From contig NZ_CP088952.1 in the NCBI RefSeq assembly GCF_021165955.1, forward strand, positions 1,550,001 through 1,614,000: a stretch of 64,000 nucleotides of DNA. The letters run 5' to 3'. A program made the position numbers and the translations under genes. Below, one piece after another: positions 24,320 to 32,894 of the stretch. How positions within the stretch are numbered: position 1 is the stretch's first letter; the number at the start of each line of letters is the position of its first letter. The DNA comes from Massilia endophytica. GTDB taxonomy: Bacteria > Pseudomonadota > Gammaproteobacteria > Burkholderiales > Burkholderiaceae_D. Under the pieces are notes generated by a model, which was not told where the DNA came from, ran no database searches, and worked only from the letters and a program-made list of their open reading frames with translations.

Positions 24320-25618
24320 TTGCAAAGCAAATTCGTGATCGTAGGTGGAGGGGCGGGCGGCCTGGAGCTGGCCTGCAAACTGGGCCGAAAGCTGGGACCC
24401 GAGAAGGTGATGCTGGTGGACAGCCGCCTGTATCACATCTGGAAGCCTTCGCTGCACGAGGTGGCGGCGGGCACCCTGGACATCCACCAGGAAGGCCTGT
24501 CCTACCAGATGCTGGCGCATGACAACGGCTTCACCTATGTCTACGGCGCGATGCAGGCGCTGGACACGGCGGCCAACACTATCGAGGTGGACGCCATCAG
24601 CACCCAGGCCGGCGAGACTGTCCTTCCAAAACGCACCATCCATTTCGAACAGCTGGTGATCGCCGTCGGCAGCACCTCCAACTACTTCGGCGTGCCGGGC
24701 GCGCAGGAGTACACCATTTCCCTGAACGCCACCGAGGACGCCGAGCGCTTCCGCCTCACCCTGCTCAAGCTCCTTACCAAGGCCGCGCTGGAGAAGGGCG
24801 GCGACGGCACGCAGGGCGTGGACGTGGTCATCATCGGCGGCGGCGCGACGGGCGTGGAGCTGGCGGCCGAACTGCGCGAGGCCAGCGGGGTCTACGCCGC
24901 TTACGGCTTCGGCCATCTCGATCCGGTACGCGATGTGCGCATCACCTTGCTGGAAGGGGCGCCGCGCATCCTGGCGCCGCTGCCCGAGCGCGTGTCGGGG
25001 GCGGCGCTCAAGCTGCTCAACCAGCGCGGCATCACGGTGGTGACCGATACCCGCGTCACGGACATCAAACCGGACCACGTCACGGTGGCCAAGGGCGAGG
25101 TCTATCCCTCGGATATCGTGGTGTGGGCGGCGGGCATCAAGGCGCCGGACTTCCTGCGCGGGCTGGGGCTGCCGGTCGCCAAGGGCGGGCAGATCGAGGT
25201 GAGCGGAGAGCTGGTGGTAAAGGGCTTCCCCAATATCTACGCGCTGGGCGACTGCGCCCAGTGCATGGGAGCGGACGGCAAGCCCGTGCCGCCGCGCGCC
25301 CAAGCGGCGCACCAGCAGGCGGACTATCTGGTGGACACCTTCCTGCGCATCGCGCGCGGCCAGGCGCCGCAGGGCAAGCCGTATGCGTACCGGGACTATG
25401 GATCGCTCGTGTCCTTCGGCCAGACCACCTCCGTGGGCAGCCTGATGGGATCACTGCGCGGCTTCAACTGGTTCGTGGAAGGCTTCTTCGCGCGCATGAT
25501 GTACACCAGCCTGCACCTGATGCATCACCAGGCGGTGCTGGGCACGATCCGCACCGGCGTGCTGGCGCTGGCGCGCTTCCTCATCAAGCGCACAACCCCG
25601 CTGGTCAAGCTGCACTAG
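24320..25618 (+). CDS. NAD(P)/FAD-dependent oxidoreductase, type II NADH dehydrogenase family
   Basis: 432 aa starting at TTG. The FAD motif FVIVGGGAGGLELACKLG is at the extreme N-terminus, and the second Rossmann motif VVIIGGGATGVELAAELRE at about 170-190 binds NADH. ALGDCAQC near 312-319 is the FAD-contacting segment of this fold. The C-terminus (FNWFVEGFFARMMYTSLHLMHH) is amphipathic and suits peripheral attachment to the inner membrane. The likely reaction is electron transfer from NADH to quinone without proton pumping; sulfide:quinone or ferredoxin-type reductases share the fold and cannot be excluded. Its TAG overlaps the TAG of the convergent P450 (CTAG at 25615-25618). Confidence 0.88.
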   Translation: MQSKFVIVGGGAGGLELACKLGRKLGPEKVMLVDSRLYHIWKPSLHEVAAGTLDIHQEGLSYQMLAHDNGFTYVYGAMQALDTAANTIEVDAISTQAGETVLPKRTIHFEQLVIAVGSTSNYFGVPGAQEYTISLNATEDAERFRLTLLKLLTKAALEKGGDGTQGVDVVIIGGGATGVELAAELREASGVYAAYGFGHLDPVRDVRITLLEGAPRILAPLPERVSGAALKLLNQRGITVVTDTRVTDIKPDHVTVAKGEVYPSDIVVWAAGIKAPDFLRGLGLPVAKGGQIEVSGELVVKGFPNIYALGDCAQCMGADGKPVPPRAQAAHQQADYLVDTFLRIARGQAPQGKPYAYRDYGSLVSFGQTTSVGSLMGSLRGFNWFVEGFFARMMYTSLHLMHHQAVLGTIRTGVLALARFLIKRTTPLVKLH

Positions 25619-27042
25619 CGTAGCCGCAGCCGCATGCGCATGGGGGCGGGCGCCATCACGAAGCCCATCACTTCCTCCGGCGCCAGGCCGTCCACCGCTT
25701 CCACCGATTCGATGTCGAAGCGCCCCAGCAGCATCGCCATCGCCACCTTGATCTCCAGCAGCGAGAGATAGCGCCCCGGGCACATGCGCGGACCGCCGCC
25801 GAAGGGCAGGGCGGCCGCGCGCGCCGCGCCGCCGCCTTCCAGCCAGCGCTCCGGCTTGAAATGCTCCGGCTGCGGGAAGTAGTGCTCGGCCATTGCCGCA
25901 TGCCGCATCACGCACCAGACGATCGTGTCCTTCGGCAGCGCCACGCCGCCCATCTCGGTATCCTTCACCGTCTGCAGGGGAATGAAGGGCGCCGCAGGCT
26001 TAATGCGCATGCTTTCGTGGGCGCAGGCGTCGATGAAGTCGAGCGCGTCCGCCTGGGCCATCGTCATGTTCGCCACGTCGGGCACATGCTCCAGCACTTC
26101 CTGCTGCGCGCGCCGCAGCGCTTCCGGGTTACGGGAGAGCAGCCAGATCATCCATCCCAGCACGCTCGCAGTCGTGTCTTCGCCGCCCAGCAGCATGGTG
26201 ATGACGTTGCCTACCACGGCTTCGTCGCCCAGCCCGCTGTCCGGCTGCTCGGTGGCAGCGATCATGGCCTGCAGCAGGTTCTGCGGCGCGCTGCGCAGGC
26301 CGGGATCGGCCGCCATGGCATTGCGCGCCTCGGCCACGAAGCTGTTGACCGCCAGCGTGAATTCGGCCGAGCTGTGCTCCAGGCGGCGGTCCACCGGAAG
26401 GCGGACATAGCGCCAGTAAGGCAGGGGCATCAGCGAACGGCGGGCCACGCCGGAAAGCACGTTCTCCATGTGCTGCTGGATCACGTCGTCGCCTTTTTCC
26501 ACGGTGTTGACCTCGGCGCCGAAAGCCAGGCCCGCGATAATGTCCACCGTGTAGCGCTTCAGGTCCGCGCCCAGGTCGATGGCCTGGCCCTCCCGCGCGG
26601 CCTGACCCCAGCGTTCCTGCAGGCGGGCGCCGACCTTGGTCAGCAAGGGGAAATAGGCCTTGATGGCATGCGGGGCGAACGCCTGCATGACCATGCGCCG
26701 CTGGTGGCGCCAGTCCGCGCCTTCGGCCAGGAAGACGCCGGGCTGTCCGCCCAGCTCGGCCGAGACTTCGGCCGTGATGGCGGGGCGGCGGAAGGTGTCG
26801 GGCCGCTCGCGCAGGATGGCGGTGATGTCGGCCGGGTCGCTGAACACGACCGCCGCGCGGCGGCCCAGGCGAGCCCGGAACACGGGGCCGTATTCGGCCG
26901 CCCATTGTTCCATCTGTAAATGAATTCGGCGCGGTTTGAGCTGCAGGGCATTGCCCAGCAGGGGCAGGCCGCGCGGGCCCGGCAGGTCGTCGATGCGGCG
27001 GACAGGAGCGGCGGAGGAAGCGGCATTCGCATTGAGGCTCAT
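25615..27042 (-). CDS. Cytochrome P450
   Basis: 475 aa haem monooxygenase. Visible motifs are the I-helix GGEDTTAS (acidic-Thr oxygen-activation pair), the K-helix ESMR (ExxR), the PERW segment FKPERWLEGG and the haem loop FGGGPRMCPGR with ligand Cys421. The proline-rich DDLPGPRGLPLLGN near residues 18-31 is the usual hinge; no membrane anchor precedes it, so the enzyme is probably soluble. Redox partners are not encoded nearby. An AraC-type regulator is divergent across 116 bases and may control it. The substrate is unknown; bacterial P450s of this look often act on fatty acids or xenobiotics. Confidence 0.93.
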   Translation of the reverse strand: MSLNANAASSAAPVRRIDDLPGPRGLPLLGNALQLKPRRIHLQMEQWAAEYGPVFRARLGRRAAVVFSDPADITAILRERPDTFRRPAITAEVSAELGGQPGVFLAEGADWRHQRRMVMQAFAPHAIKAYFPLLTKVGARLQERWGQAAREGQAIDLGADLKRYTVDIIAGLAFGAEVNTVEKGDDVIQQHMENVLSGVARRSLMPLPYWRYVRLPVDRRLEHSSAEFTLAVNSFVAEARNAMAADPGLRSAPQNLLQAMIAATEQPDSGLGDEAVVGNVITMLLGGEDTTASVLGWMIWLLSRNPEALRRAQQEVLEHVPDVANMTMAQADALDFIDACAHESMRIKPAAPFIPLQTVKDTEMGGVALPKDTIVWCVMRHAAMAEHYFPQPEHFKPERWLEGGGAARAAALPFGGGPRMCPGRYLSLLEIKVAMAMLLGRFDIESVEAVDGLAPEEVMGFVMAPAPMRMRLRLR

Positions 27043-27158
27043 CAGGTTACCCTTTATTCTTTTGTGGTATGCGGCCTTAGTATTGCAGTCCCCGGCGGCA
27101 CCGTCTTGAATTTTTGCGACACGCCGCCGGCTCGTTGCAGCTCGGCTACAATGTTTTC

Positions 27159-28040
27159 ATGGCCGACCACACTCCCACCAAGGCGCCTGTCGCGCGCCTG
27201 CTGCTCCCGCGCCGTTCGCTGGCGTCCTGCATCCGCGCGGGCTTTGTGCGCAATACGCTGGACTGCGGCGAGCTGCCGCCGGGCGACCGCCTGAACCGTT
27301 ACCCGGCTTCCATGTTCAGCTGCATTACCTGGACCCTGGAAGGGGAGCTGGCCATGGTGGAGCCGCCCGATCCGGCGGGCGGCGTACTGGCGGCGGGCCA
27401 GGCCCTGGTCAACGGGCTGCAGTCCCAGCCCACGGTGACGGGCAGCCCGGGCCCGGTGCACTTCATGGGCATACTGTTCTTCCCCGATGCGCTGCACCGC
27501 CTGGCAGGAATCGACATGGCGCTGCTGGTCGACAGGATGCTGCCCCTGGAACAGGTGCTGGATGGAGACTGGCAGGCCATGTCGGCCCGCGTGGTGGCCG
27601 CGCCCGATGACGATGCGCGCATGGCGGTCATCGAGGATTTCCTGGAGCCGCGCTGGCGCGCCGTGCGCGCCGCCGAACAGGGCGCGCTGGGCCAGACCGG
27701 GGCCGCGGCGGCCGACTGGCTGCGCAGCATGGCGGCGCGCGCCGCCCTGGCGGGGCTGGGCCGCAGCGCCCGCATGGCGGAGCGCCGGCTGCGCGAATGG
27801 GCGGGCCTGCCGATGCGCACCCTGCGCCGCATCCGGCGCGCGGAGCAGTCCTTTATCGAGGCGCGCGACGAAGTGCTGAAGGGCAAGGTGTCGTGGAGCG
27901 ATATCGCGGCGCGCGGCGGCTATGCGGACCAGGCCCACCTGAGCCGGGAATCGCGCCAGCTGTCCGGCCTCACGCCGAGCGAACTGGCGCGCCTGTGCCT
28001 GAGCGACGAAAGCTACTGGATGTACCGCATCTGGGCCTGA
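27159..28040 (+). CDS. AraC-family transcriptional regulator
   Basis: 293 aa. The C-terminal HTH_18 domain (about 200-285) contains RMAERRLREWAGLPMRTLRRIRR and the second helix-turn-helix VSWSDIAARGGYADQAHLSRESRQLSGLTPSEL, typical of AraC proteins. The N-terminal half is a beta-rich sensor with no recognisable ligand motif. ATG at 27159 is the first in-frame ATG; the upstream extension would need TTG. It is divergent from the P450 gene, which suggests control of P450 expression by an unknown effector. Its stop is immediately followed by the convergent kinase stop. Confidence 0.87.
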   Translation: MADHTPTKAPVARLLLPRRSLASCIRAGFVRNTLDCGELPPGDRLNRYPASMFSCITWTLEGELAMVEPPDPAGGVLAAGQALVNGLQSQPTVTGSPGPVHFMGILFFPDALHRLAGIDMALLVDRMLPLEQVLDGDWQAMSARVVAAPDDDARMAVIEDFLEPRWRAVRAAEQGALGQTGAAAADWLRSMAARAALAGLGRSARMAERRLREWAGLPMRTLRRIRRAEQSFIEARDEVLKGKVSWSDIAARGGYADQAHLSRESRQLSGLTPSELARLCLSDESYWMYRIWA

Positions 28041-28748
28041 TCAGGCGGCGGGCAAGGGCTTCGGCAGGGTGAGGGTGAGGGCGGCGCCGCCGCCGGGACT
28101 GGTCGCCAGGCTGAGGGTGCCGCCCAGGTGGAAGGCGCGCTCGCGCACGATGCGCAGGCCGTACTTGCCCGAATCCATGGCGGGCAGGCCGTCGGCGCCG
28201 ATGCCGTTGTCCTTCACCGTCAGCATGATCTCGTCCTCGTTGTCGTCCACGATCACATCGGCTTCCGTGGCCTGGGCATGGTCCACGATATTGCGCAGGC
28301 CTTCTTCCAGCGCGCACAGCAGGGCGACGCTGTGGCTGCGCGGGCACAGGGGCTCCTCTTCCGGCAGGCTGCAGCGCACCGTGATGCCATGCTGCTGCCC
28401 GAATTGCGCGGCCGCCTCGCTCAGCGCCACGCGGATGCCGAGGAACTCGAGCTTGTCGTTCCACAGCTTGTGCTGCATCTGGCGGTTGGCTTCGATGATG
28501 GTGTGCAGCAGGTTCTTCATCTGCGCCGCGCGGTCCAGCAGGGCGGGGTCCTGCGGCAGCTTGGCGGTCAGCAGGCCCAGATGCATGGTGAGCGCCGTCA
28601 GCGAGGAGCCCAGGCTGTCGTGCAGCTGGCGGGAGAGCAGGCGGCGCTGCTCGTCCCAGCAGGCATTGACATGGCCCAGCAGGTCGCTCAGGTCGGCGGC
28701 GCGCATCGCGTTCGGTGGATCTTCCGTTGCGGGGGCAGGCATGGTCAT
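28041..28748 (-). CDS. NarX/DegS-type sensor histidine kinase, cytoplasmic
   Basis: 235 aa kinase core of the HisKA_3 family with no membrane segment or sensor domain. The H-box is RRLLSRQLHDSLGSSLTAL (His in QLHDS); the ATPase domain shows EEGLRNIVDHAQA (N-box), VKDNGIGADGLP (G1) and GKYGLRIVRERA. HisKA_3 kinases normally pair with NarL-type response regulators, but none is adjacent, so this is an orphan. ATG at 28748 begins MTMPAPATEDPP; a second ATG 6 bases later is equally possible. It is divergent from the hemerythrin gene; an oxygen- or NO-related link is only suggested by that neighbour. Confidence 0.82.
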   Translation of the reverse strand: MTMPAPATEDPPNAMRAADLSDLLGHVNACWDEQRRLLSRQLHDSLGSSLTALTMHLGLLTAKLPQDPALLDRAAQMKNLLHTIIEANRQMQHKLWNDKLEFLGIRVALSEAAAQFGQQHGITVRCSLPEEEPLCPRSHSVALLCALEEGLRNIVDHAQATEADVIVDDNEDEIMLTVKDNGIGADGLPAMDSGKYGLRIVRERAFHLGGTLSLATSPGGGAALTLTLPKPLPAA

Positions 28749-28895
28749 CGGTTTAATGCCGGTAGTTAAGGCATCCGATGATACATGAGGTTTTGTCAAA
28801 ATGTCGCACAGGCATAATCGTGAAGTGCCGCACATACAGGCTGATGCAAAGCTGGGAAGCTGTGCCCGTACATCATCAACCACCGAGGAGTAGCC

Positions 28896-29408
28896 ATGAG
28901 CGCCAGCAAATCCCAGGATGCAATCGCCCTGCTGAAGCAGGATCACGCCGAAGTCAAAGCCATGTTCAAGGAATACGAGGAGCTGGGCGAGCGCGCCTTC
29001 GCCAGCAAGAAGAAGCTGGCGGACAAGATCTGCCTGGAGCTGACCAAGCACGCCACCGCCGAGGAAGAGATCTTCTATCCCGCCATGCGCGAGGCGGCCG
29101 AGGAGGCCGAGGACCTGGTGGACGAGGCCACCGTGGAGCACGCCTCCGCCAAGGACCTCATCGCCCAGATCAGCAGCATGGACCCGCACGACGAGCTGTA
29201 CGACGCCAAGGTCAAGGTGCTGGGCGAATACATCGACCACCACGTGAAGGAAGAAGAGGGCGAGATGTTCCCGAAGGCGAAGAAGGCGGACCTGGACCTG
29301 GTCTCGCTGGCCGAGCAGATCCAGGCGCGCAAGGACGAAGTGGACTTCGTTCCCGGCATGGAAGTGCCCGGCGGCCAGCAGGGCCGCATGAACCAGCCTA
29401 CTCTTTGA
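28896..29408 (+). CDS. Hemerythrin domain protein
   Basis: 170 aa four-helix di-iron protein (HHE cation-binding family). Candidate iron ligands are His17 (KQDHAEV), His52 and Glu56 (KHATAEEE), His82 (VEHASAKD), and His116 with Glu120 (HHVKEEEGE). Such proteins bind O2, NO or iron and often help in iron-sulfur or nitrosative-stress defence. The ATG has a GAGGAG-type SD upstream. The last 11 bases overlap the 3' end of the convergent hybrid kinase. The C-terminal 35 residues are a polar extension without known motif. Confidence 0.9.
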   Translation: MSASKSQDAIALLKQDHAEVKAMFKEYEELGERAFASKKKLADKICLELTKHATAEEEIFYPAMREAAEEAEDLVDEATVEHASAKDLIAQISSMDPHDELYDAKVKVLGEYIDHHVKEEEGEMFPKAKKADLDLVSLAEQIQARKDEVDFVPGMEVPGGQQGRMNQPTL

Positions 29409-31032
29409 GCGTGAGCGCCGGCGCCGCGCCGGCGGTGCAGCTGGCGATAGCCTGGTTCAGGCTGTCGATATCCACGGGCTTCACCAGGTGCAGGTCGAAG
29501 CCCGCCTCCAGCACGCGGCGCTGGTCTTCGGCAAGGCCGTAGCCGGTGAGGGCGATCAGGCGCACATGGTGGGTGTCAGGGTTGGCGCGCATGCGGCGCG
29601 CCACCTCGTAGCCGTCGATGCCGGGCAGGCCGATATCGACGAGGGCGATGTCGGGCCGCACGCTGGAGGCGATCTCCAGGCCGCGCAGGCCGTCGGGCGC
29701 CTGGTCCACTTCATAGCCGTGGCAGCCCAGCATCATGGCCATCATTTCACGGCCGTCCTCATTGTCTTCGATCAGCAGCACATGGGGCTTGCCGCCCTGG
29801 CCCGGTTCCGCCTTCGCAGCGGGCGCAGCCGCCGGCTTCTCCGTGCGCGGCACGCGCAGGACGAAGGTGCTGCCTTCGCCCGGCCCGGCGCTCTGCGCCT
29901 GCACCGAACCGCCGTGCAGCTCGACCAGGCGCCGTACCAGGGCCAGGCCGATGCCGAGGCCGCCCTGCGCGCGGTCGATGGTGCTCGTGCCCTGCACGAA
30001 CACATCGAAGACATTGGGCAGCAGTTCGGGAGCGATGCCCATGCCCGTGTCATGCAGGCTCAGCACCACGTCCTCTTCTTCCGCTTCCACGAAAATTTCG
30101 ATGGTGCCGCCGGGCGGCGTGTATTTCAGCGCATTGTCCAGCAGGTTGCTGAACACCTGTTCCAGGCGCGTGACGTCGCCGCTGACCCAGCAGGGTTCCA
30201 GTTCCGTATTGATGGTGAAGTCGGCCGTGCGCCCCGTGGTGCGGTAGGTCTCCAGGCAGTTGGCCACCAGGGCCGCCATGTCGAGGGGCGTGCGGTTGAG
30301 CAGGATCTTGCCGGACATGGCGCGGCTCAGGTCGAGCAGGTCGTCCACGATGCGGCCCAGGTGATGGCTCTGGCGCTGGATGATCTGCTTGGCGCGCGCC
30401 ACCCCGTCCTGCGACACGCCGGGCAGCCCGATCAGGGCCGCCGCGCTGCTGATGGCGCTCAGGGGATTGCGCAGCTCATGGCCCAGCATGGCCAGGAATT
30501 CGTCCTTCGCATGGTTCTGGCGCTCGGCCACCTTGCGCTCCTCGATCTCCTCCATCAGCCGCTTGTTGCTGGAGATAAGGTCGGTGGTGCGCTGGCTCAG
30601 CTGGCGCGCCTGCTTCTTCAGCTCCTCGTTCTTCATGGCCAGCGACACGAAGACGGAGATCTTCGCGTACAGCACCTGGGGAATGACGGGGGTGAAGAGG
30701 AAGTCGGCCGCGCCCTTCTGGTAGGCCTTCAGGCGGTCCAGCTCATCGGCCACGAAGGCCGTGATGAAGATGATGGGGATATTGGCCGAACGGGCGCGCT
30801 GGTGGATCGCCTCGGCCGTTTCGAAGCCGTCCATGCCCGGCATGTTAACGTCGAGCAGGATCACCGCGAAATCGTTCATCAGCACCTGCCGCAAGGCCTC
30901 CTCGCCGCTGCGCGCGGCGATGACCTCGTAGGAGTCCTGTTCGGCCCATTGGCCAAGCAGACTGGTCAAGGCGAACAGGCTGTTGGCGTCGTCGTTGACG
31001 ACCAGGATTTTGGGTTTGTCTAGTTTGGGCAC
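29398..31032 (-). CDS. Hybrid histidine kinase, REC-HisKA-HATPase-REC
   Basis: About 544 aa, soluble. N-terminal receiver (about 5-120: ILVVNDDANS, VILLDVNMPGMDGF, phospho-Asp in LLDVN), coiled coil (about 140-180), HisKA (FLAMLGHELRNPLSAI), and HATPase (FSNLLDNALKYTPPGG, LHDTGMGIAPEL, GGLGIGLALVRRL). A C-terminal receiver follows (VLLIEDNEDGREMM, IALVDIGLPGIDGYEV). It starts at GTG 31032; no ATG occurs before the receiver domain and the TTG ten codons upstream has no SD. There is no membrane helix, so its input comes through REC1 from another kinase. The output target is not adjacent. Confidence 0.88.
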   Translation of the reverse strand: MPKLDKPKILVVNDDANSLFALTSLLGQWAEQDSYEVIAARSGEEALRQVLMNDFAVILLDVNMPGMDGFETAEAIHQRARSANIPIIFITAFVADELDRLKAYQKGAADFLFTPVIPQVLYAKISVFVSLAMKNEELKKQARQLSQRTTDLISSNKRLMEEIEERKVAERQNHAKDEFLAMLGHELRNPLSAISSAAALIGLPGVSQDGVARAKQIIQRQSHHLGRIVDDLLDLSRAMSGKILLNRTPLDMAALVANCLETYRTTGRTADFTINTELEPCWVSGDVTRLEQVFSNLLDNALKYTPPGGTIEIFVEAEEEDVVLSLHDTGMGIAPELLPNVFDVFVQGTSTIDRAQGGLGIGLALVRRLVELHGGSVQAQSAGPGEGSTFVLRVPRTEKPAAAPAAKAEPGQGGKPHVLLIEDNEDGREMMAMMLGCHGYEVDQAPDGLRGLEIASSVRPDIALVDIGLPGIDGYEVARRMRANPDTHHVRLIALTGYGLAEDQRRVLEAGFDLHLVKPVDIDSLNQAIASCTAGAAPALTLKE

Positions 31033-31229
31033 GGTGCTTCTTCGGTTTTGTTCGCGGCGCAAAAAAAGATGCTTAGCGTCAAAAGTTGGTTTGGATCATA
31101 ACAACAGCCCCCTGCAAAGTCAAAAGACTGCACGGCAACAGAACGCACCCCAAAGTTCGATTGCGCACATACACGGCTGGGGCGCCATGCCATAGTTGGC
31201 TTGACAATTTATCGCTTGAAAGGACCATC

Positions 31230-31646
31230 ATGAATATCGATACCGTTGTGGACAAGGATTACCTGGGCAAATGCTTCCGCGACCTGGCCGACGCACCGCT
31301 CAGCGCGCTGCGCGGTGTCAGCGTCAAGGACGCCAAAGCCCTGCAGCAGGCCTTCGGCATCAGCACCGTGCGCGAGCTGGCCAACCTGAATTTCGTGAAG
31401 TGGGCCAGCGCCATCACCACCCTGGCCGACGAGGAGCAGATGGCGCCCGGCGAAGTGGCCAAGGAAGTGCTGCTGGACGACGCGGTGGAAATGACCTTCC
31501 CGGCCAGCGACCCCATCTCGGTCGATTCGGGCATCACGCGCATCGAAGTGCCGCCCGAAAAAGTGGACGCGCAGACCGACCACCAGCATGCCGGCAAGGT
31601 GGAGGAGTCGACGGAATCTGGGAAGGAAGCAGCCACGGCACATTAA
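31230..31646 (+). CDS. Small protein with FPASDP motif and HhH-like region
   Basis: 138 aa. Residues about 15-65 (LADAPLSALRGVSVKDAKALQQAFGISTVRELANL) resemble the helix-hairpin-helix-like pattern that proteins such as DUF4332 use for DNA or nucleotide contact. Around residue 88, DDAVEMTFPASDPISVDSG carries the E-x-x-FPASDP signature, a motif I recall from small bacterial proteins of unknown function, some linked to stress. The ATG has a strong SD (AAAGGA). An intrinsic terminator follows the stop, so it is probably monocistronic. Function unknown. Confidence 0.75.
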   Translation: MNIDTVVDKDYLGKCFRDLADAPLSALRGVSVKDAKALQQAFGISTVRELANLNFVKWASAITTLADEEQMAPGEVAKEVLLDDAVEMTFPASDPISVDSGITRIEVPPEKVDAQTDHQHAGKVEESTESGKEAATAH

Positions 31647-31661
31647 GGACAAGTGATAGCC

Positions 31662-31702
31662 GCCCCGCGCAGCCGGCCGCCAGGCCGCCCGCGGGGCTTT
31701 TT
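31662..31702 (+). terminator. Intrinsic terminator
   Basis: GCCCCGC and GCGGGGC form the outer stem, with an internal GGCC-rich sub-stem, followed by five T. It lies 16 bases past the stop of the small-protein gene. Confidence 0.65.
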
Positions 31703-31714
31703 CATTAGGGGAGT

Positions 31715-32704
31715 TCAGGCCACGCTGCCGACCACGTTCTTCATCCGGTTCAGGGCCGCATCCGCCGCCAGGGCGCTGCCCGGCGCGGCGCAGTAGCGGT
31801 TCTTGCCGCCGCGCTTGGCTTCGTAGAGGGCGTTGTCGGCCGCATGGATCAGTTCGCCCACCGACTCCGAATCGTCGGGATAGAGGGCAATGCCGATACT
31901 GGTGGAGAGCCTGAGCGTGACGCCGTTCACCAGATAGGGTTCGGACACCACCTCGATCAGCTTGGAGGCAGGTTCCTGCGCATCGGCCAGCCCGCTCACC
32001 TCCGACAGCAGGATCACGAACTCGTCGCCGCCCACGCGCGCCACCGTGTCTTCCTTGCGCGCCGTGCCCACCAGGCGCTGCGCCACCTGCTTGAGCACTT
32101 CGTCGCCATAGGCATGGCCGTGGGTGTCGTTGATGGCCTTGAAGCCGTCCAGGTCCAGGTACATGACGGCGGCCTTGCGCTGCTGGCGCATGGCGTGCTG
32201 CAGGCTGGTGGCGATGCGGTCCTCCAGCAGGCGCCGGTTGGGCAGGCCGGTGAGGGGATCGTGCAGGGCCAGCTCCTGCTGCTGCTTGCTGTACTGGGCC
32301 AGCTCCTTGTACAGCAGGCGCACCTCCAGCATGTTGTGGATGCGCTTGTGCACTTCGAGCAGGTCGAAAGGTTTACTGATGAAATCGCGCGCGCCCGCTT
32401 CGAGGGCGGCGATCTTGAAGCTGGGCTGGGCGGTCAGGGCCAGCACGGGCAGATAGCCATCCTGCTCGATCTCCTTGAGTCCCTTCATCACCTGGAAACC
32501 GTTCAGGCCCGGCATCTGCAGGTCCAGCAGGATGAGATCGTAGCAATGCTGCCGATGCAGGTCGCAGACCTGGTCGGGCAGCATGGTCGCCATGACGTTG
32601 GTGTAGCCGGCTTCGCGCAGGATCTCGAGCATCAGATCCACATTGTCAGCGCAGTCGTCAACCACCAGGATCTTGGCATTCAGGATCTCATCGGGGCTGG
32701 GCAT
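31715..32704 (-). CDS. Response regulator with GGDEF output (diguanylate cyclase)
   Basis: 329 aa. Receiver domain at about 10-125 with acidic pair VVDDCADN and phospho-Asp61 (ILLDLQMPGLNG), short coiled-coil linker, then a GGDEF domain (about 145-310). The catalytic motif is intact (VGGDEF, 225-229), DPLTGLPNRR and LDLDGFKAINDTHGH are present, and an inhibitory I-site RKED sits five residues before GGDEF. It should therefore make c-di-GMP from GTP and be feedback-inhibited. PleD/WspR-like activation by phosphorylation is expected. It lies directly downstream of the large hybrid kinase on the same strand (190-base gap), which is a plausible cognate sensor. Confidence 0.93.
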   Translation of the reverse strand: MPSPDEILNAKILVVDDCADNVDLMLEILREAGYTNVMATMLPDQVCDLHRQHCYDLILLDLQMPGLNGFQVMKGLKEIEQDGYLPVLALTAQPSFKIAALEAGARDFISKPFDLLEVHKRIHNMLEVRLLYKELAQYSKQQQELALHDPLTGLPNRRLLEDRIATSLQHAMRQQRKAAVMYLDLDGFKAINDTHGHAYGDEVLKQVAQRLVGTARKEDTVARVGGDEFVILLSEVSGLADAQEPASKLIEVVSEPYLVNGVTLRLSTSIGIALYPDDSESVGELIHAADNALYEAKRGGKNRYCAAPGSALAADAALNRMKNVVGSVA

Positions 32705-32894
32705 AGTAGTCTCATCGGTCAGGCATCGAGCCTGTGAAAAGCAAGTGTAGCGTGCCGCGATTTGCTGCGGCGCACGTGTCAAAAAAACATGCTCACAAGT
32801 CGAGCACAACGTCTTTGAAGTCTATCAAAGCGCCTCTAAGTTTCTTGTAGGACATTGCCGCGTCCATGGGTAGGAGTCGCCGTAGGAGATTTTT

